Origin: Ancylomarina euxina
Lineage (GTDB): Bacteria > Bacteroidota > Bacteroidia > Bacteroidales > Marinifilaceae
NCBI RefSeq assembly: GCF_003863355.1
Contig: NZ_QQWG01000004.1
Location: forward strand, 62,001 to 126,000
Length of the DNA: 64,000 nt
Reading direction: 5' to 3'
Within the stretch, counting starts at the first letter, position 1. Every line of letters starts with the position of its first letter. The notes below the pieces were generated by a model. The model was not told the origin of the DNA. It saw only the letters and a program-made list of their open reading frames with translations, and did no database searches. Both the position numbers and the translations under genes were made by a program. Of this stretch, positions 38,563 through 46,827 are shown piece by piece.

Positions 38563-39734
38563 GATCAATATTAATGGGTCTATTTGCTATAGGATTGAGT
38601 CTGAATGTTCAGGCTCAATCAGACCTAAAAGAGATTCTTCAGGCTGTGGAGACTAATAATTTGAGTTTAAAAGCTCAGAATAACTATATCGAATCGCAAA
38701 AGATAGGTTTCAAAACAGAGATGAATTTAGCCAATCCTGAGATTGAGTATGAAAAAAACTTCTCCGATTCAGATGGAAATCCTTATGAGATTCTTATCAG
38801 CCAGGATTTCGATTTCCCTACGGTTTATTTGTACAAGAATAAGATTAGGAAAGCAAAAACGGCTAATCTTAGCAATCTCATGCAGCAAAGTCGACAGGAT
38901 ATTCTCCTAAGTGCTAAAAAAACATGTTTGAATTTGATTTATCAGAATAAACAAAAAGAGCAATTAAGCATTCGTTACGAGAACGCTCAGAAATTAGTTT
39001 CTTTCTTTCAGAAGAAGCTTGAAAAAGGTGATGCCAATATTTTAGAGATGAATAAGGTGAAGATTGTTTTATTGAATATCAAGAATCAACTTCAGCTTTG
39101 CAATACGCAAATCATCAACCTAAAACAAGAGTTGAAACAACTGAATGGTGGCCAACCAATTGAATTCAAAACAATTCTTTACCCTAAGGTTTCACTTGAA
39201 GAAGACTTATCAAAGCTTGAAATGGATGTTCTAAGCAATAGCCCTGGCTTGAATCAAATGAAAGCCAATATGGATATTGCATCAAAACAGACCCGTTTGG
39301 CAAAGAATCAGGTCTTACCTAAGCTAAGTTTGGGTTACCGTTACCTGAACTCTGATATCAACAAGTCTTACAATGGTATAAATGTGGGTATTAGTATTCC
39401 TCTGTGGGAAAGTCGCAATAAGGTTAAATTTGCTAAGTTGAACCAACTGTCACAGGAAAGTCAGTTTCTATCACAGGAGAAGATGGTTCTTTCAGACATT
39501 CAGAAAAACTATCAGAACTATCAGGGTTTAAAAGCTTCTCTTGATGAATACCGCTTAATTCTTGATGGCAGTAATATGAATGAACTTTTGAAAAAGGCAC
39601 TTGATTTTGGGCAGATATCGAGCATTGAGTACTTTATGGAAAGTATCTATTTCTACGAAAGTTACGATACCTACCTACAAGTTGAGAAAGAATACCATTT
39701 GGCTGTTGCTGATTTGTTAAAACACCAGCTATAA
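38559..39734 (+). CDS. TolC-family outer-membrane efflux channel
   Basis: 391 aa with a signal peptide (MRSILMGLFAIGLSLNVQAQ). The alternation of long amphipathic helices (DLKEILQAVETNNLSLKAQ, ISQDFDFPTVYLYKNKIRKAK) and the second-half repeat NSPGLNQMKANMDIASKQTRLAKNQVLPKLSLGY fit TolC/CusC proteins. At under 400 residues it is slightly shorter than CusC. The ATG at 38559 overlaps the pump stop codon (ATGA), showing translational coupling, so the locus encodes a complete tripartite metal exporter. Confidence 0.9.
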   Translation: MRSILMGLFAIGLSLNVQAQSDLKEILQAVETNNLSLKAQNNYIESQKIGFKTEMNLANPEIEYEKNFSDSDGNPYEILISQDFDFPTVYLYKNKIRKAKTANLSNLMQQSRQDILLSAKKTCLNLIYQNKQKEQLSIRYENAQKLVSFFQKKLEKGDANILEMNKVKIVLLNIKNQLQLCNTQIINLKQELKQLNGGQPIEFKTILYPKVSLEEDLSKLEMDVLSNSPGLNQMKANMDIASKQTRLAKNQVLPKLSLGYRYLNSDINKSYNGINVGISIPLWESRNKVKFAKLNQLSQESQFLSQEKMVLSDIQKNYQNYQGLKASLDEYRLILDGSNMNELLKKALDFGQISSIEYFMESIYFYESYDTYLQVEKEYHLAVADLLKHQL

Positions 39735-39785
39735 ACTTCGTCCCCTTTAGTGGTAATAGAACTTAGCTAAAGAAATACCTTTAAT

Positions 39786-39818
39786 AAACCAGTTGAATTA
39801 TTTCAGCTGGTTTTTTTG
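39786..39818 (+). terminator. Terminator of the metal-efflux operon
   Basis: AAACCAGTTGAA (39786-39797) / TTCAGCTGGTTT (39802-39813), one mismatch, then TTTTTTT. Confidence 0.85.
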
Positions 39819-39860
39819 TTTCACAATCTCATTACAAGTCTGAATATAAAAGACAATAGC

Positions 39861-39895
39861 AAAAAAAATCACAGCAAACTTTAGTCTGTTGTGAT
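39861..39895 (-). terminator. Terminator of the isoaspartyl methyltransferase gene
   Basis: ATCACAGCAAAC (39868-39879) / GTCTGTTGTGAT (39884-39895), 10 of 12 paired, with a long T-run on the minus strand. Confidence 0.75.
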
Positions 39896-39961
39896 CTGAT
39901 TTTCCTTATATGCTATAAGCAATAATCGATCCGATTAATATAGAATCTTGCTACCTAAATT

Positions 39962-40681
39962 TTAATATTCTTTCCCTCGTTCATCAATCATAGGAACAAA
40001 ACGAACAGGAATAACATCCTTTCTAACCAATTCTCCATCTATCTTTTTCAGTAGAACCAGACTTTTCACATTCTTTTCTCCTATTGGGATAACGAGACGA
40101 CCATTTTCATCCAATTGATCAATCAGAGCCTGTGGTATTTTACTCGGTGAACAAGTGACTATAATGGCATCATAGGGCGCATGTTCTTCCCATCCTATAT
40201 AACCATCGCCCCATTTTAGGTGCAGATTATCGTAATTTAATGACTCAATTGTTGTTTTAGCTTTTAAAGCGAGCCCCTCCACAATTTCAATGCTATATAC
40301 TTCTTTGCATAGTTCTCCCAGAATAGCAGCCTGATAACCTGAACCTGTTCCAATTTCAAGAACCCTACTCTTCGAATTGATATCCAAAAGTTGGGTCATA
40401 ATACCAACGATATAAGGCTGAGATATGGTTTGCCCAAATCCAATAGGCAAAGGAGAATCTGAATAGGCTAAATGACGGAACTGACTGGGAACAAATAAAT
40501 GTCTCTCAACTTTTTGCATCGCTTTAATTACAGCCCTTTCTTTAATACCCCGGGCGGCAATCTGCTCCTTAACCATTTTATAACGCAATTCCTTATAATT
40601 CATATCTTGAGCTCTAGCTTCTCCATTCTGGCCACACAAAAACCCCAAAAAGAAGAAACTTATTATTAGGTATCTATTCAT
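39962..40681 (-). CDS. pcm: Exported protein-L-isoaspartate O-methyltransferase
   Basis: 239 aa from the ATG at 40681, which yields a signal peptide (MNRYLIISFFFLGFLCGQNGEARAQ). The catalytic domain has all PCMT hallmarks: MVKEQIAARGI, AMQKVERHLFVP, DSPLPIGFGQTISQPYIV, the SAM motif VLEIGTGSGYQAAIL and DAIIVTCSPSKIPQALIDQL. The enzyme methylates isoaspartyl residues in damaged proteins. A signal peptide is unusual for a SAM-dependent enzyme and suggests periplasmic location, where the methyl donor supply is unclear. The reading frame extends to 40747 but without a better start. Confidence 0.9.
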   Translation of the reverse strand: MNRYLIISFFFLGFLCGQNGEARAQDMNYKELRYKMVKEQIAARGIKERAVIKAMQKVERHLFVPSQFRHLAYSDSPLPIGFGQTISQPYIVGIMTQLLDINSKSRVLEIGTGSGYQAAILGELCKEVYSIEIVEGLALKAKTTIESLNYDNLHLKWGDGYIGWEEHAPYDAIIVTCSPSKIPQALIDQLDENGRLVIPIGEKNVKSLVLLKKIDGELVRKDVIPVRFVPMIDERGKEY

Positions 40682-40838
40682 TATTCTCTTTTTTGTACAA
40701 AATAAAGTTACGATAATATCTTTAATATTATGGCCATTCAAGGGCATTCTTTATGTTTTAAACAAATCCTCACAAAGCATAAAATAGGATCGTTAGAGAG
40801 TAATTAACAAGTGACTGGTAATTAGGCTTGTGAAGTGT

Positions 40839-40879
40839 AAAAAAACAGATCCTGTCAAACTTAAGTTTAACAGGATCTG
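40839..40879 (-). terminator. Terminator of the 1159-aa protein gene
   Basis: CAGATCCTGT (40846-40855) / ACAGGATCTG (40870-40879), with a palindromic AAACTTAAGTTT in the loop, then seven T on the minus strand. Confidence 0.85.
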
Positions 40880-40944
40880 ATGATACCATACTCCTAATTA
40901 GTTTAATAATCTTTTAAGAATATATCGACCTAATTAAATGAGAA

Positions 40945-43900
40945 CTATTTTTTGAACAAAGGATCTGCTCCAATTGTTCCAACCAGGCTTTCAAGATAAG
41001 CTTCAGTTTTCACGTGCTCAAGCTCTGATTTTGCTTTAGCTAAACGATCTTCAAGATCCATCGTTTCATTCCATTCTGAATTATTCTTATCAGCCATGAA
41101 ATTATTCAAATAATCAATTTGTTTCACGAAGTATTGAATATCGATATCTTGCTTACGCTTCAATCGAGCTTTATACCAATCAGAATTGATCACCACATCA
41201 CGATCAAACATCTTACGCAACTCAGGATCACTAATCTCTTTGCCATCGTACTGACCAAAGGCCATGATGCTCAATAAGACTTGTAATGGTGGAATTGCAG
41301 CAGATATACTATCGTCCTTAAAGTAATTGATAGCCACTTTCTCTTGTGCTTCAACAATATTCTTGATACCATCAGCAAAAGCTTCCATATCTTGAATCTC
41401 AGGCTTCAACATTCTTTCGTTGAATACATTCTGAGGCTCATCAAAAATTCTGTTCAAATAACGGAAAAGGAAACCTTCAGTAATACGGTAACCCAAACGA
41501 CTTGCGTGAATCTTTTCACCATTATATTCGAAGTCATTCATTTTCTCAAGAGAACCTTCTTCAATTAAATGTTTAGGATCACGGCTATCTTCACTTAAAC
41601 GACACCAAAGTTCAGGAATCAATAAAGAAACATCATGATCGAAACGGTTCTCAGTTCCTACATGTCCTGCAGCTGATGAAAATCCTTGGTATCCAGTGAT
41701 AATATAAGATAATAAGGCATTATTCAAGTCAGTTGTTGGACTCAACATATTGAAAGGTCCTTTGGTCAATGCTCCTTCTGTACCAGCACCTGTTGTAGAT
41801 GGTGATTTACCTGTTAGAGAACAAATAAAGTCCATAAACAATTCAGGTAACTCTTGATAATGAATTGGATTGTAAACACTCAAAGCGCGAATGCCTGCTT
41901 TCTTATCGGCAGGGTTATTACGACGTCCTGGTAATACAGCATTTACAGGATGATGAACAGGCTGATCCATAGGAATTTTTCTAGCCAAACGAACACCAAC
42001 CTCTGCCAACTTATCGTCGATTGGGTTTACCAAATCTGGACGAATTTGCAAGTAACGTGGGTTTTGAGAAGGTGCACCATTTACAATTCGTGTATGAGAT
42101 GGCGTGATAAAGTAATTGCCTTTTTCACTGTTAGCACCTTTACGTATCAAATCCTGAATAGGCTTGGTATATAGATCAAAACCAATGGCATCAGCCATTA
42201 ACTCCTGACCGTCTTCTGTAGTCATTGGTTCGTAGTTCGATGTAAAATTACCTCTCATCGAAAGATCTGCCTCTGCTTCCTTATCGTATCCTCTATGAAC
42301 GGCTTCATCAGGGCGTTGGAAGAAACGACGCTCACAGTTGGTTGTAATCTTAACCGACTTGTTGTCGTAAGCCTCATTCAAATATGAAAGACTGCTTGTA
42401 GGTAAAACTACTGAAGCGGTGATATCATCCTCCATTTGGATTTTTGCAGAAGCGATAAAGTCCTGACGTAATTTATGAAGGAACCATGAATTATCTGTTG
42501 CAAAACCAACACGTAAATAACTTGCTACAATCTTACGGTTATTATAAAGTAATTCGTGCCCTTTCTTACCATTCACCATATCCACAGAGAAATAATTTCT
42601 CCAATCACGACCTGTGCGACCTTCGCGGTAGAATCGTTTGATGAAAAGAACCAATCCTTTTACATGGTCTGGTATAGATTGTAAGTAATTGTTATACTCT
42701 TCGGTATAATATTTCGAAGGCGTTAGCAGTTTAACAACTGACCCTAAAGAACGTTTTGAATTCAATAATGGACGTGAAGGCTGAGAGCGATCAGAATGAT
42801 CTTTCCAACGATTTGAATAGTCGTAATTAAACACTTCATCTGCCATATCAAAATCATTATCCATATCCTGAATGTAGAATGAACTGTAGATAATGGCATT
42901 TAATAGTGACTTCGAAATTTCAGACTTACCTCCACCAGATACCGTACATGGCTTATGGCAGAAAGTTCCCTCCGCATAAGTACTCACCAAGCGCCATGAT
43001 GGAGCTGATGGATGTTTTTCCATATGTAATTTATAGCCTGATGGATGCACGTAATAATGCCCAGGCATTAAACGAATCGTTTGATCTTGACCGTCCTTTA
43101 CCCAACTTACTGTACTTTTATATAAATCAATCTTGGCATGTCCATCGATATAAATAATATTCTCATATTCTTTATCAACTGCATATCCTTCAGATTTTAC
43201 ATCAACAGTATCGCCTAATTGCTTCATCACTTCGTCGAAAACATATTGCTTCTTAAGAATGTTATTCATAAAAAGTGTTCCGTCGAAATTATCACCTAAA
43301 TTCTTACGTGGAAACGCAATGGCGCCACCTGAATGCTCTTCCTCTGCCAAACCATATAGGTTAGCCGAGAAACTGATCTGGGTTTTAATTTCTTTTTTAG
43401 AGTATCCAAAGTAGTTATCGGCAATAAGTGTAATAACCACACCTTCCTCGCTTCTACAAGTTACCTTAAAGGGTTGTCCGCCGTTATAAAGTTCATTCTC
43501 TTCTTTCCAACAAACACCATCGTTACGCTGACGTTCTGTAGCCTTGTCGTAATGAGGTAAACCAAGCTCTTTCTTAGTCAATTCCAACAATTGTGGAGCC
43601 AACACAACACAACCCGTATGACCGGTCCAATGTTCAATATCCAAACCAGCATCATTCGAAGGCAAGTGAGGATCACCCGCATTACCAAAAATAGATTCAA
43701 CAAAATCGAGGTTACTAACGAAAGCTCCTGGCACAAAGAAACGCACTTCCATTGATTTCTGAGAAATAACACCTTTCACCTCAGGACATACAACAGGACG
43801 CAATAACAATGAAACCATCATTTTGGCTTTCTCGTCTTGAGTTGCTGTAAAAGGAAGTGTTTTAAATTTATCTGATGGATTAAAAGCAGAATCCAAAAAC

Positions 43901-44424
43901 TTCAGGAATGCATACTTTGGTAATTCTATCTTATCTAGTGGTGCAGGTAAGTTTCCTTCTACAATATGAAATGAACCTTTGGTCGTTCTTCTATCGTGCT
44001 TAGGATTGTGCAGGACACCTTGTTTTATACGGTATGAACTTAAATAATCAGTTATATATTCATTCTTATGTGGTGGTAAACTTAGCTCACGAGCAATCCC
44101 TTCCTGATCTAAAGTAAACGTTGAAGTCGGTAACTGAGGGACTTCCTGATTCAATTCTTTAAAATATTCATTCAGAAAGTTCTGAATACGCTGGTCTGAA
44201 GGACAGTGATGATCCGCAAGTAAACGAGATTTCACACGATAATTTTGAATCAAACTATCTGTCAACGCAATAAATTTAGCATCAGACAATTCGTCATCTT
44301 CTTCATTAAAGATTGGTTGTCCCATAGCTGCTAATTGCAGATTAATATAACGAATCAGATCCTTCTGAGCGACCTCTCCATTTTTCGATTGGATTTCGCG
44401 ATAAGTTGTTTTAATATTCTCCAT
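40945..44424 (-). CDS. 1159-aa protein, candidate pyrophosphate-dependent PEP carboxykinase
   Basis: No signal peptide or membrane segments; cytosolic. Two stretches resemble phosphoenolpyruvate carboxykinase motifs in the right order. NYFGYSKKEIKTQISFSANL (337-356) resembles the YxGxxKKG segment preceding the kinase loop, and TVSGGGKSEISKS (494-506) resembles the P-loop-like kinase-1 region. A later TGKSPSTTGAGTEGALTKGP (871-890) is Gly/Thr-rich. The length fits the ~1150-residue PPi-type PEPCKs known from Propionibacterium and Entamoeba, which interconvert PEP and oxaloacetate using pyrophosphate. This suits a fermenter. I recognise no domain outright, so the call is tentative. It is monocistronic. 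Confidence 0.45.
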   Translation of the reverse strand: MENIKTTYREIQSKNGEVAQKDLIRYINLQLAAMGQPIFNEEDDELSDAKFIALTDSLIQNYRVKSRLLADHHCPSDQRIQNFLNEYFKELNQEVPQLPTSTFTLDQEGIARELSLPPHKNEYITDYLSSYRIKQGVLHNPKHDRRTTKGSFHIVEGNLPAPLDKIELPKYAFLKFLDSAFNPSDKFKTLPFTATQDEKAKMMVSLLLRPVVCPEVKGVISQKSMEVRFFVPGAFVSNLDFVESIFGNAGDPHLPSNDAGLDIEHWTGHTGCVVLAPQLLELTKKELGLPHYDKATERQRNDGVCWKEENELYNGGQPFKVTCRSEEGVVITLIADNYFGYSKKEIKTQISFSANLYGLAEEEHSGGAIAFPRKNLGDNFDGTLFMNNILKKQYVFDEVMKQLGDTVDVKSEGYAVDKEYENIIYIDGHAKIDLYKSTVSWVKDGQDQTIRLMPGHYYVHPSGYKLHMEKHPSAPSWRLVSTYAEGTFCHKPCTVSGGGKSEISKSLLNAIIYSSFYIQDMDNDFDMADEVFNYDYSNRWKDHSDRSQPSRPLLNSKRSLGSVVKLLTPSKYYTEEYNNYLQSIPDHVKGLVLFIKRFYREGRTGRDWRNYFSVDMVNGKKGHELLYNNRKIVASYLRVGFATDNSWFLHKLRQDFIASAKIQMEDDITASVVLPTSSLSYLNEAYDNKSVKITTNCERRFFQRPDEAVHRGYDKEAEADLSMRGNFTSNYEPMTTEDGQELMADAIGFDLYTKPIQDLIRKGANSEKGNYFITPSHTRIVNGAPSQNPRYLQIRPDLVNPIDDKLAEVGVRLARKIPMDQPVHHPVNAVLPGRRNNPADKKAGIRALSVYNPIHYQELPELFMDFICSLTGKSPSTTGAGTEGALTKGPFNMLSPTTDLNNALLSYIITGYQGFSSAAGHVGTENRFDHDVSLLIPELWCRLSEDSRDPKHLIEEGSLEKMNDFEYNGEKIHASRLGYRITEGFLFRYLNRIFDEPQNVFNERMLKPEIQDMEAFADGIKNIVEAQEKVAINYFKDDSISAAIPPLQVLLSIMAFGQYDGKEISDPELRKMFDRDVVINSDWYKARLKRKQDIDIQYFVKQIDYLNNFMADKNNSEWNETMDLEDRLAKAKSELEHVKTEAYLESLVGTIGADPLFKK

Positions 44425-44623
44425 ATCTTGAGTTTTTAATAGCTTTTTAAGACTGTGTCCGTATCAAATTTACAGAAAATATCTATCCTAAAAAATGCAT
44501 TAAAAGACTCTTATATGCTGTTTATCATTTAAAAATTCAATAATTTTTCATATACTATAAGAGCGCTCTCCGAAAACGATTTAAGACTGAATAAAATATA
44601 TCACAATAATGGCCTATTTATAT

Positions 44624-44667
44624 CAAAAAAGAGCTTTATTCATCTAAATCGATAAATAAAACTCTTT
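44624..44667 (-). terminator. Terminator after the 128-aa membrane protein
   Basis: AAAGAGCTTTATT (44628-44640) / AATAAAACTCTTT (44655-44667), 12 of 13 paired, then TTTTTT on the minus strand. Confidence 0.78.
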
Positions 44668-44710
44668 CAAATAGCCCCAGATGAGCTAAAAATATATGTT
44701 ATAAATCAGT

Positions 44711-45097
44711 TTACCACTTCCCTTTCTTCTTAAAAAGCTTATTTAGGCCAATAAACAGGGTGTAAGCAGCAAAAGCAACAATCAAAATCCGCAGAATAAG
44801 CTTCTGATCGTAGTTGCCTTCTGCTAGCATAATATCGCGTGACAATGCAGGCATCATAAAAACGATGATAAAAAATAAGACCACAACTTGAAGCCAAAGA
44901 AAAAAGCTTTTGATTTTAGGGTGTTTGCTTGGCTTCTTTCCAGGAATTTCCTGTGATTGCTTGGCCATTTTAGAGCGTTGATTTTTAAGAATCTTTGGCT
45001 CTTCGACTGCTTTCTTTGAAAATTTCTTTTTTAACTGAGTCCCTAACAAAAATGCAAAAACACTCAGCCCAACCAGAATATATAGTTCTTTATTCAT
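44711..45097 (-). CDS. Small integral membrane protein, hypothetical
   Basis: 128 aa with three hydrophobic segments (LYILVGLSVFAFLLGTQL, FFLWLQVVVLFFIIVFMM, LILRILIVAFAAYTLFIGL) and a lysine-rich connecting loop. No motif suggests a function. It starts 26 nt after the metallopeptidase gene and is probably cotranscribed with it. Confidence 0.7.
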   Translation of the reverse strand: MNKELYILVGLSVFAFLLGTQLKKKFSKKAVEEPKILKNQRSKMAKQSQEIPGKKPSKHPKIKSFFLWLQVVVLFFIIVFMMPALSRDIMLAEGNYDQKLILRILIVAFAAYTLFIGLNKLFKKKGKW

Positions 45098-45123
45098 TTT
45101 CTTTGTATTAATCCTTTTCTCAC

Positions 45124-45843
45124 CTAAAAATACGTTGTATAAGCTTTCATTTCCTTACGTTTTGCAGGCACATTATCACAAACTTTATCCAACAAATCCC
45201 AAAATGATTTTGAATGATTTTTCTCAATGGTATGACATAATTCGTGAAGTAAGACCATATCAATTAAATGTTCAGGCAAACGCATTAAATGAAGATTTAA
45301 ACTGATATTATTATCTCCAGAACAAGATCCCCAACGGGTACTGGCATTTCGAACTGAAACTTTATTGAATTTAAAACCAAAGGATTGAGCTAGCTCTTCT
45401 AAACGTTTAGGCAAAACATATTGGGCTTCCTTTCTTAGTGTTTCGATTATCATCTTTTTGATAAAATCCTGAAAGCCTTCCGTTTTAAGATCGAAATTCT
45501 CTGGATAATTGATTTGAATCAAGCACTGTTTGACACTTGCACTAACTCGATTTTCATTGCAAGGATTCATTCTCAATTCATGATACTTAGTTTTAAAAAC
45601 AGTATCCAAATCGAAAAATAAATTTTGGTTTTCCTTCGCTTGAATTTTTAAATTTTGTTTAGCAATCCAATCTTTATGACTTTGTGCAAAATCGATAGCG
45701 GTCTGCCAATCCAAAAGAGTAGGAACATTAATCCAGATGCCCTTATTGGGTGCCATCCGTAAGGATAAACGTTTAAAACGTGAATCCTTTTTAAGAGTTA
45801 CTTCCCCTAAACCATCAAGTCTTATCTTCTTCTCAATCTTCAT
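45124..45843 (-). CDS. YgjP/SprT-like zinc metallopeptidase
   Basis: 239 aa. The C-terminal zinc site VLLHELCHTIEKNHSKSFW (HExxH at 200-204 plus a downstream H) and RNASTRWGSCSGDNNISLNLHLMRLPEHLIDMVLLHE match the YgjP (DUF45) family, related to SprT. The N-terminal part (MAPNKGIWINVPTL) forms the family's beta-rich domain. Substrates are not established for most members. The gene lies behind a short conserved gene, with a terminator between. Confidence 0.88.
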   Translation of the reverse strand: MKIEKKIRLDGLGEVTLKKDSRFKRLSLRMAPNKGIWINVPTLLDWQTAIDFAQSHKDWIAKQNLKIQAKENQNLFFDLDTVFKTKYHELRMNPCNENRVSASVKQCLIQINYPENFDLKTEGFQDFIKKMIIETLRKEAQYVLPKRLEELAQSFGFKFNKVSVRNASTRWGSCSGDNNISLNLHLMRLPEHLIDMVLLHELCHTIEKNHSKSFWDLLDKVCDNVPAKRKEMKAYTTYF

Positions 45844-45847
45844 AAAT

Positions 45848-45879
45848 AAAAAATAGCTTTACCCAGGAGGCAAAGCTAT
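45848..45879 (-). terminator. Terminator of the 94-aa gene
   Basis: ATAGCTTTACC (45853-45863) / GGCAAAGCTAT (45869-45879), one mismatch, then a T-rich tail on the minus strand. Confidence 0.8.
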
Positions 45880-45903
45880 CAGAATTATTCCGTTTAGGAA
45901 AAC

Positions 45904-46188
45904 TTATGCTTTAATCAATTCACTTAATTTTGTAAAAGAAGTGTCTGTATTATTAATTAAATCAGTAAAAACTGCTTTGTAATGTGCTTTCACCAATTTA
46001 GGGTTATCCTTACCATCAGGATGATTGGCACGAGCAACTAAGTTATTACGGTTTGCAACCGTTTCCTTAACAATCTCCATAACCTTATCTTGATTGCCTG
46101 GATGCAAATAAATATAATTGTAGCAATCAGAAATAACTTCAAAAGTCAAAAAGTCAATATCTTTTTTTAATTTTCTTCTACTCGCCAT
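45904..46188 (-). CDS. Conserved hypothetical protein
   Basis: 94 aa, predicted all-helical and soluble (RRKLKKDIDFLTFEVISDCYNYIYLHP, VMEIVKETVANRNNLVARANHP, HYKAVFTDLINNTDTSFTKLSELIKA). It looks like a widely conserved Bacteroidota protein of unknown function. The start ATG at 46188 fits. It is divergent from the his operon, ~265 nt before the first leader peptide. Confidence 0.75.
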   Translation of the reverse strand: MASRRKLKKDIDFLTFEVISDCYNYIYLHPGNQDKVMEIVKETVANRNNLVARANHPDGKDNPKLVKAHYKAVFTDLINNTDTSFTKLSELIKA

Positions 46189-46400
46189 AGCTTCTTAATA
46201 TTAATTGTTCTTATTCAAAATTCTTTGCAAATATACTAAAATTGCCAAAATATGCATCACACTATAGAGCGATAAAAATATACAGTTTAGTCGATGCAAT
46301 AATTTTATTTGAAAAAACCTTACAATCCTAAGACTCAATATCCATGGGACTTCCAGCATCAAATAGAACCAGGAATAAAAATAAATTCAATCAGATCTAC
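46189..46400. other. Divergent intergenic region upstream of the his promoter
   Basis: AT-rich, no gene; promoter of the 94-aa gene must lie here. Confidence 0.5.
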
Positions 46401-46430
46401 TTGTTTCTTAAATTTTTATTCTAATCTTTG
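46401..46430 (+). promoter_or_regulatory. Candidate his operon promoter
   Basis: TTG (46401-46403), 19 nt, then AATCTTTG (46423-46430), 7 of 8 matches to TAnnTTTG. The transcript would start near 46437, only ~16 nt before the first leader peptide. Confidence 0.5.
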
Positions 46431-46452
46431 TCGCAGATAAAACGCAAAAACT

Positions 46453-46512
46453 ATGATTTTTATAGCACTACATCACCATCATCATTTTTTCTTACCTCAG
46501 GTGAGCCGATGA
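46453..46512 (+). CDS. hisL: Histidine leader peptide, copy 1
   Basis: 19 codons, MIFIALHHHHHFFLPQVSR, with five consecutive His codons (46471-46485). Translation stalling at these codons reports histidyl-tRNA starvation. TCAGGT at 46497-46502, in the leader's 3' part, can pair with ACCTGA (46559-46564) in the left arm of the following terminator. A stalled ribosome would thus leave an antiterminator free, while a ribosome reaching the TGA would mask it. That mechanism is inferred from sequence and from known his attenuators. A second, diverged copy follows 201 nt downstream. Confidence 0.85.
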   Translation: MIFIALHHHHHFFLPQVSR

Positions 46513-46551
46513 TGTTATGCAAAAATCTCAAGTGATAAATTCATAACTATT

Positions 46552-46582
46552 AACGCCAACCTGATTTCAGGTTGGCGTTTTT
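46552..46582 (+). terminator. his attenuator terminator, copy 1
   Basis: AACGCCAACCTGA (46552-46564) / TCAGGTTGGCGTT (46567-46579), perfect 13-bp arms, followed by TTTTT. It stands between leader 1 and leader 2, so transcripts stopped here include neither leader 2 nor hisG. Confidence 0.93.
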
Positions 46583-46653
46583 GTTTACAAGCAATTCTGA
46601 AATCAAATTTTATTACAAAAACAGAATAATTACAGGACTTAAAACACAAAACA

Positions 46654-46713
46654 ATGATTTTTAAAACACAGTCTCATCATTATCATCATTTATACTTACT
46701 TCAGGTGAGCTGA
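46654..46713 (+). CDS. hisL: Histidine leader peptide, copy 2
   Basis: 19 codons, MIFKTQSHHYHHLYLLQVS, with four His codons interrupted by Tyr (HHYHH). Start (ATGATTTTT), length and the 3' part (CAGGTGAGC then a stop) match copy 1. TCAGGT (46701-46706) can again pair with ACCTGA (46764-46769). It arose by tandem duplication with a 201-nt period. Confidence 0.83.
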   Translation: MIFKTQSHHYHHLYLLQVS

Positions 46714-46756
46714 TACTGTTATGCAAAAAATTTAAGTGATAAATTCATAACTATTA

Positions 46757-46787
46757 ACGCCAACCTGATTTCAGATTGGCGTTTTTG
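46757..46787 (+). terminator. his attenuator terminator, copy 2
   Basis: AACGCCAACCTGA (46757-46769) / TCAGATTGGCGTT (46772-46784) then TTTTT. One arm position is mismatched (C opposite A) relative to copy 1, so this terminator should be leakier. It lies 40 nt before hisG. Confidence 0.9.
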
Positions 46788-46827
46788 TTTGTGCCCATTT
46801 CTGGAATTAGGTTTTATAAAAACAAAA

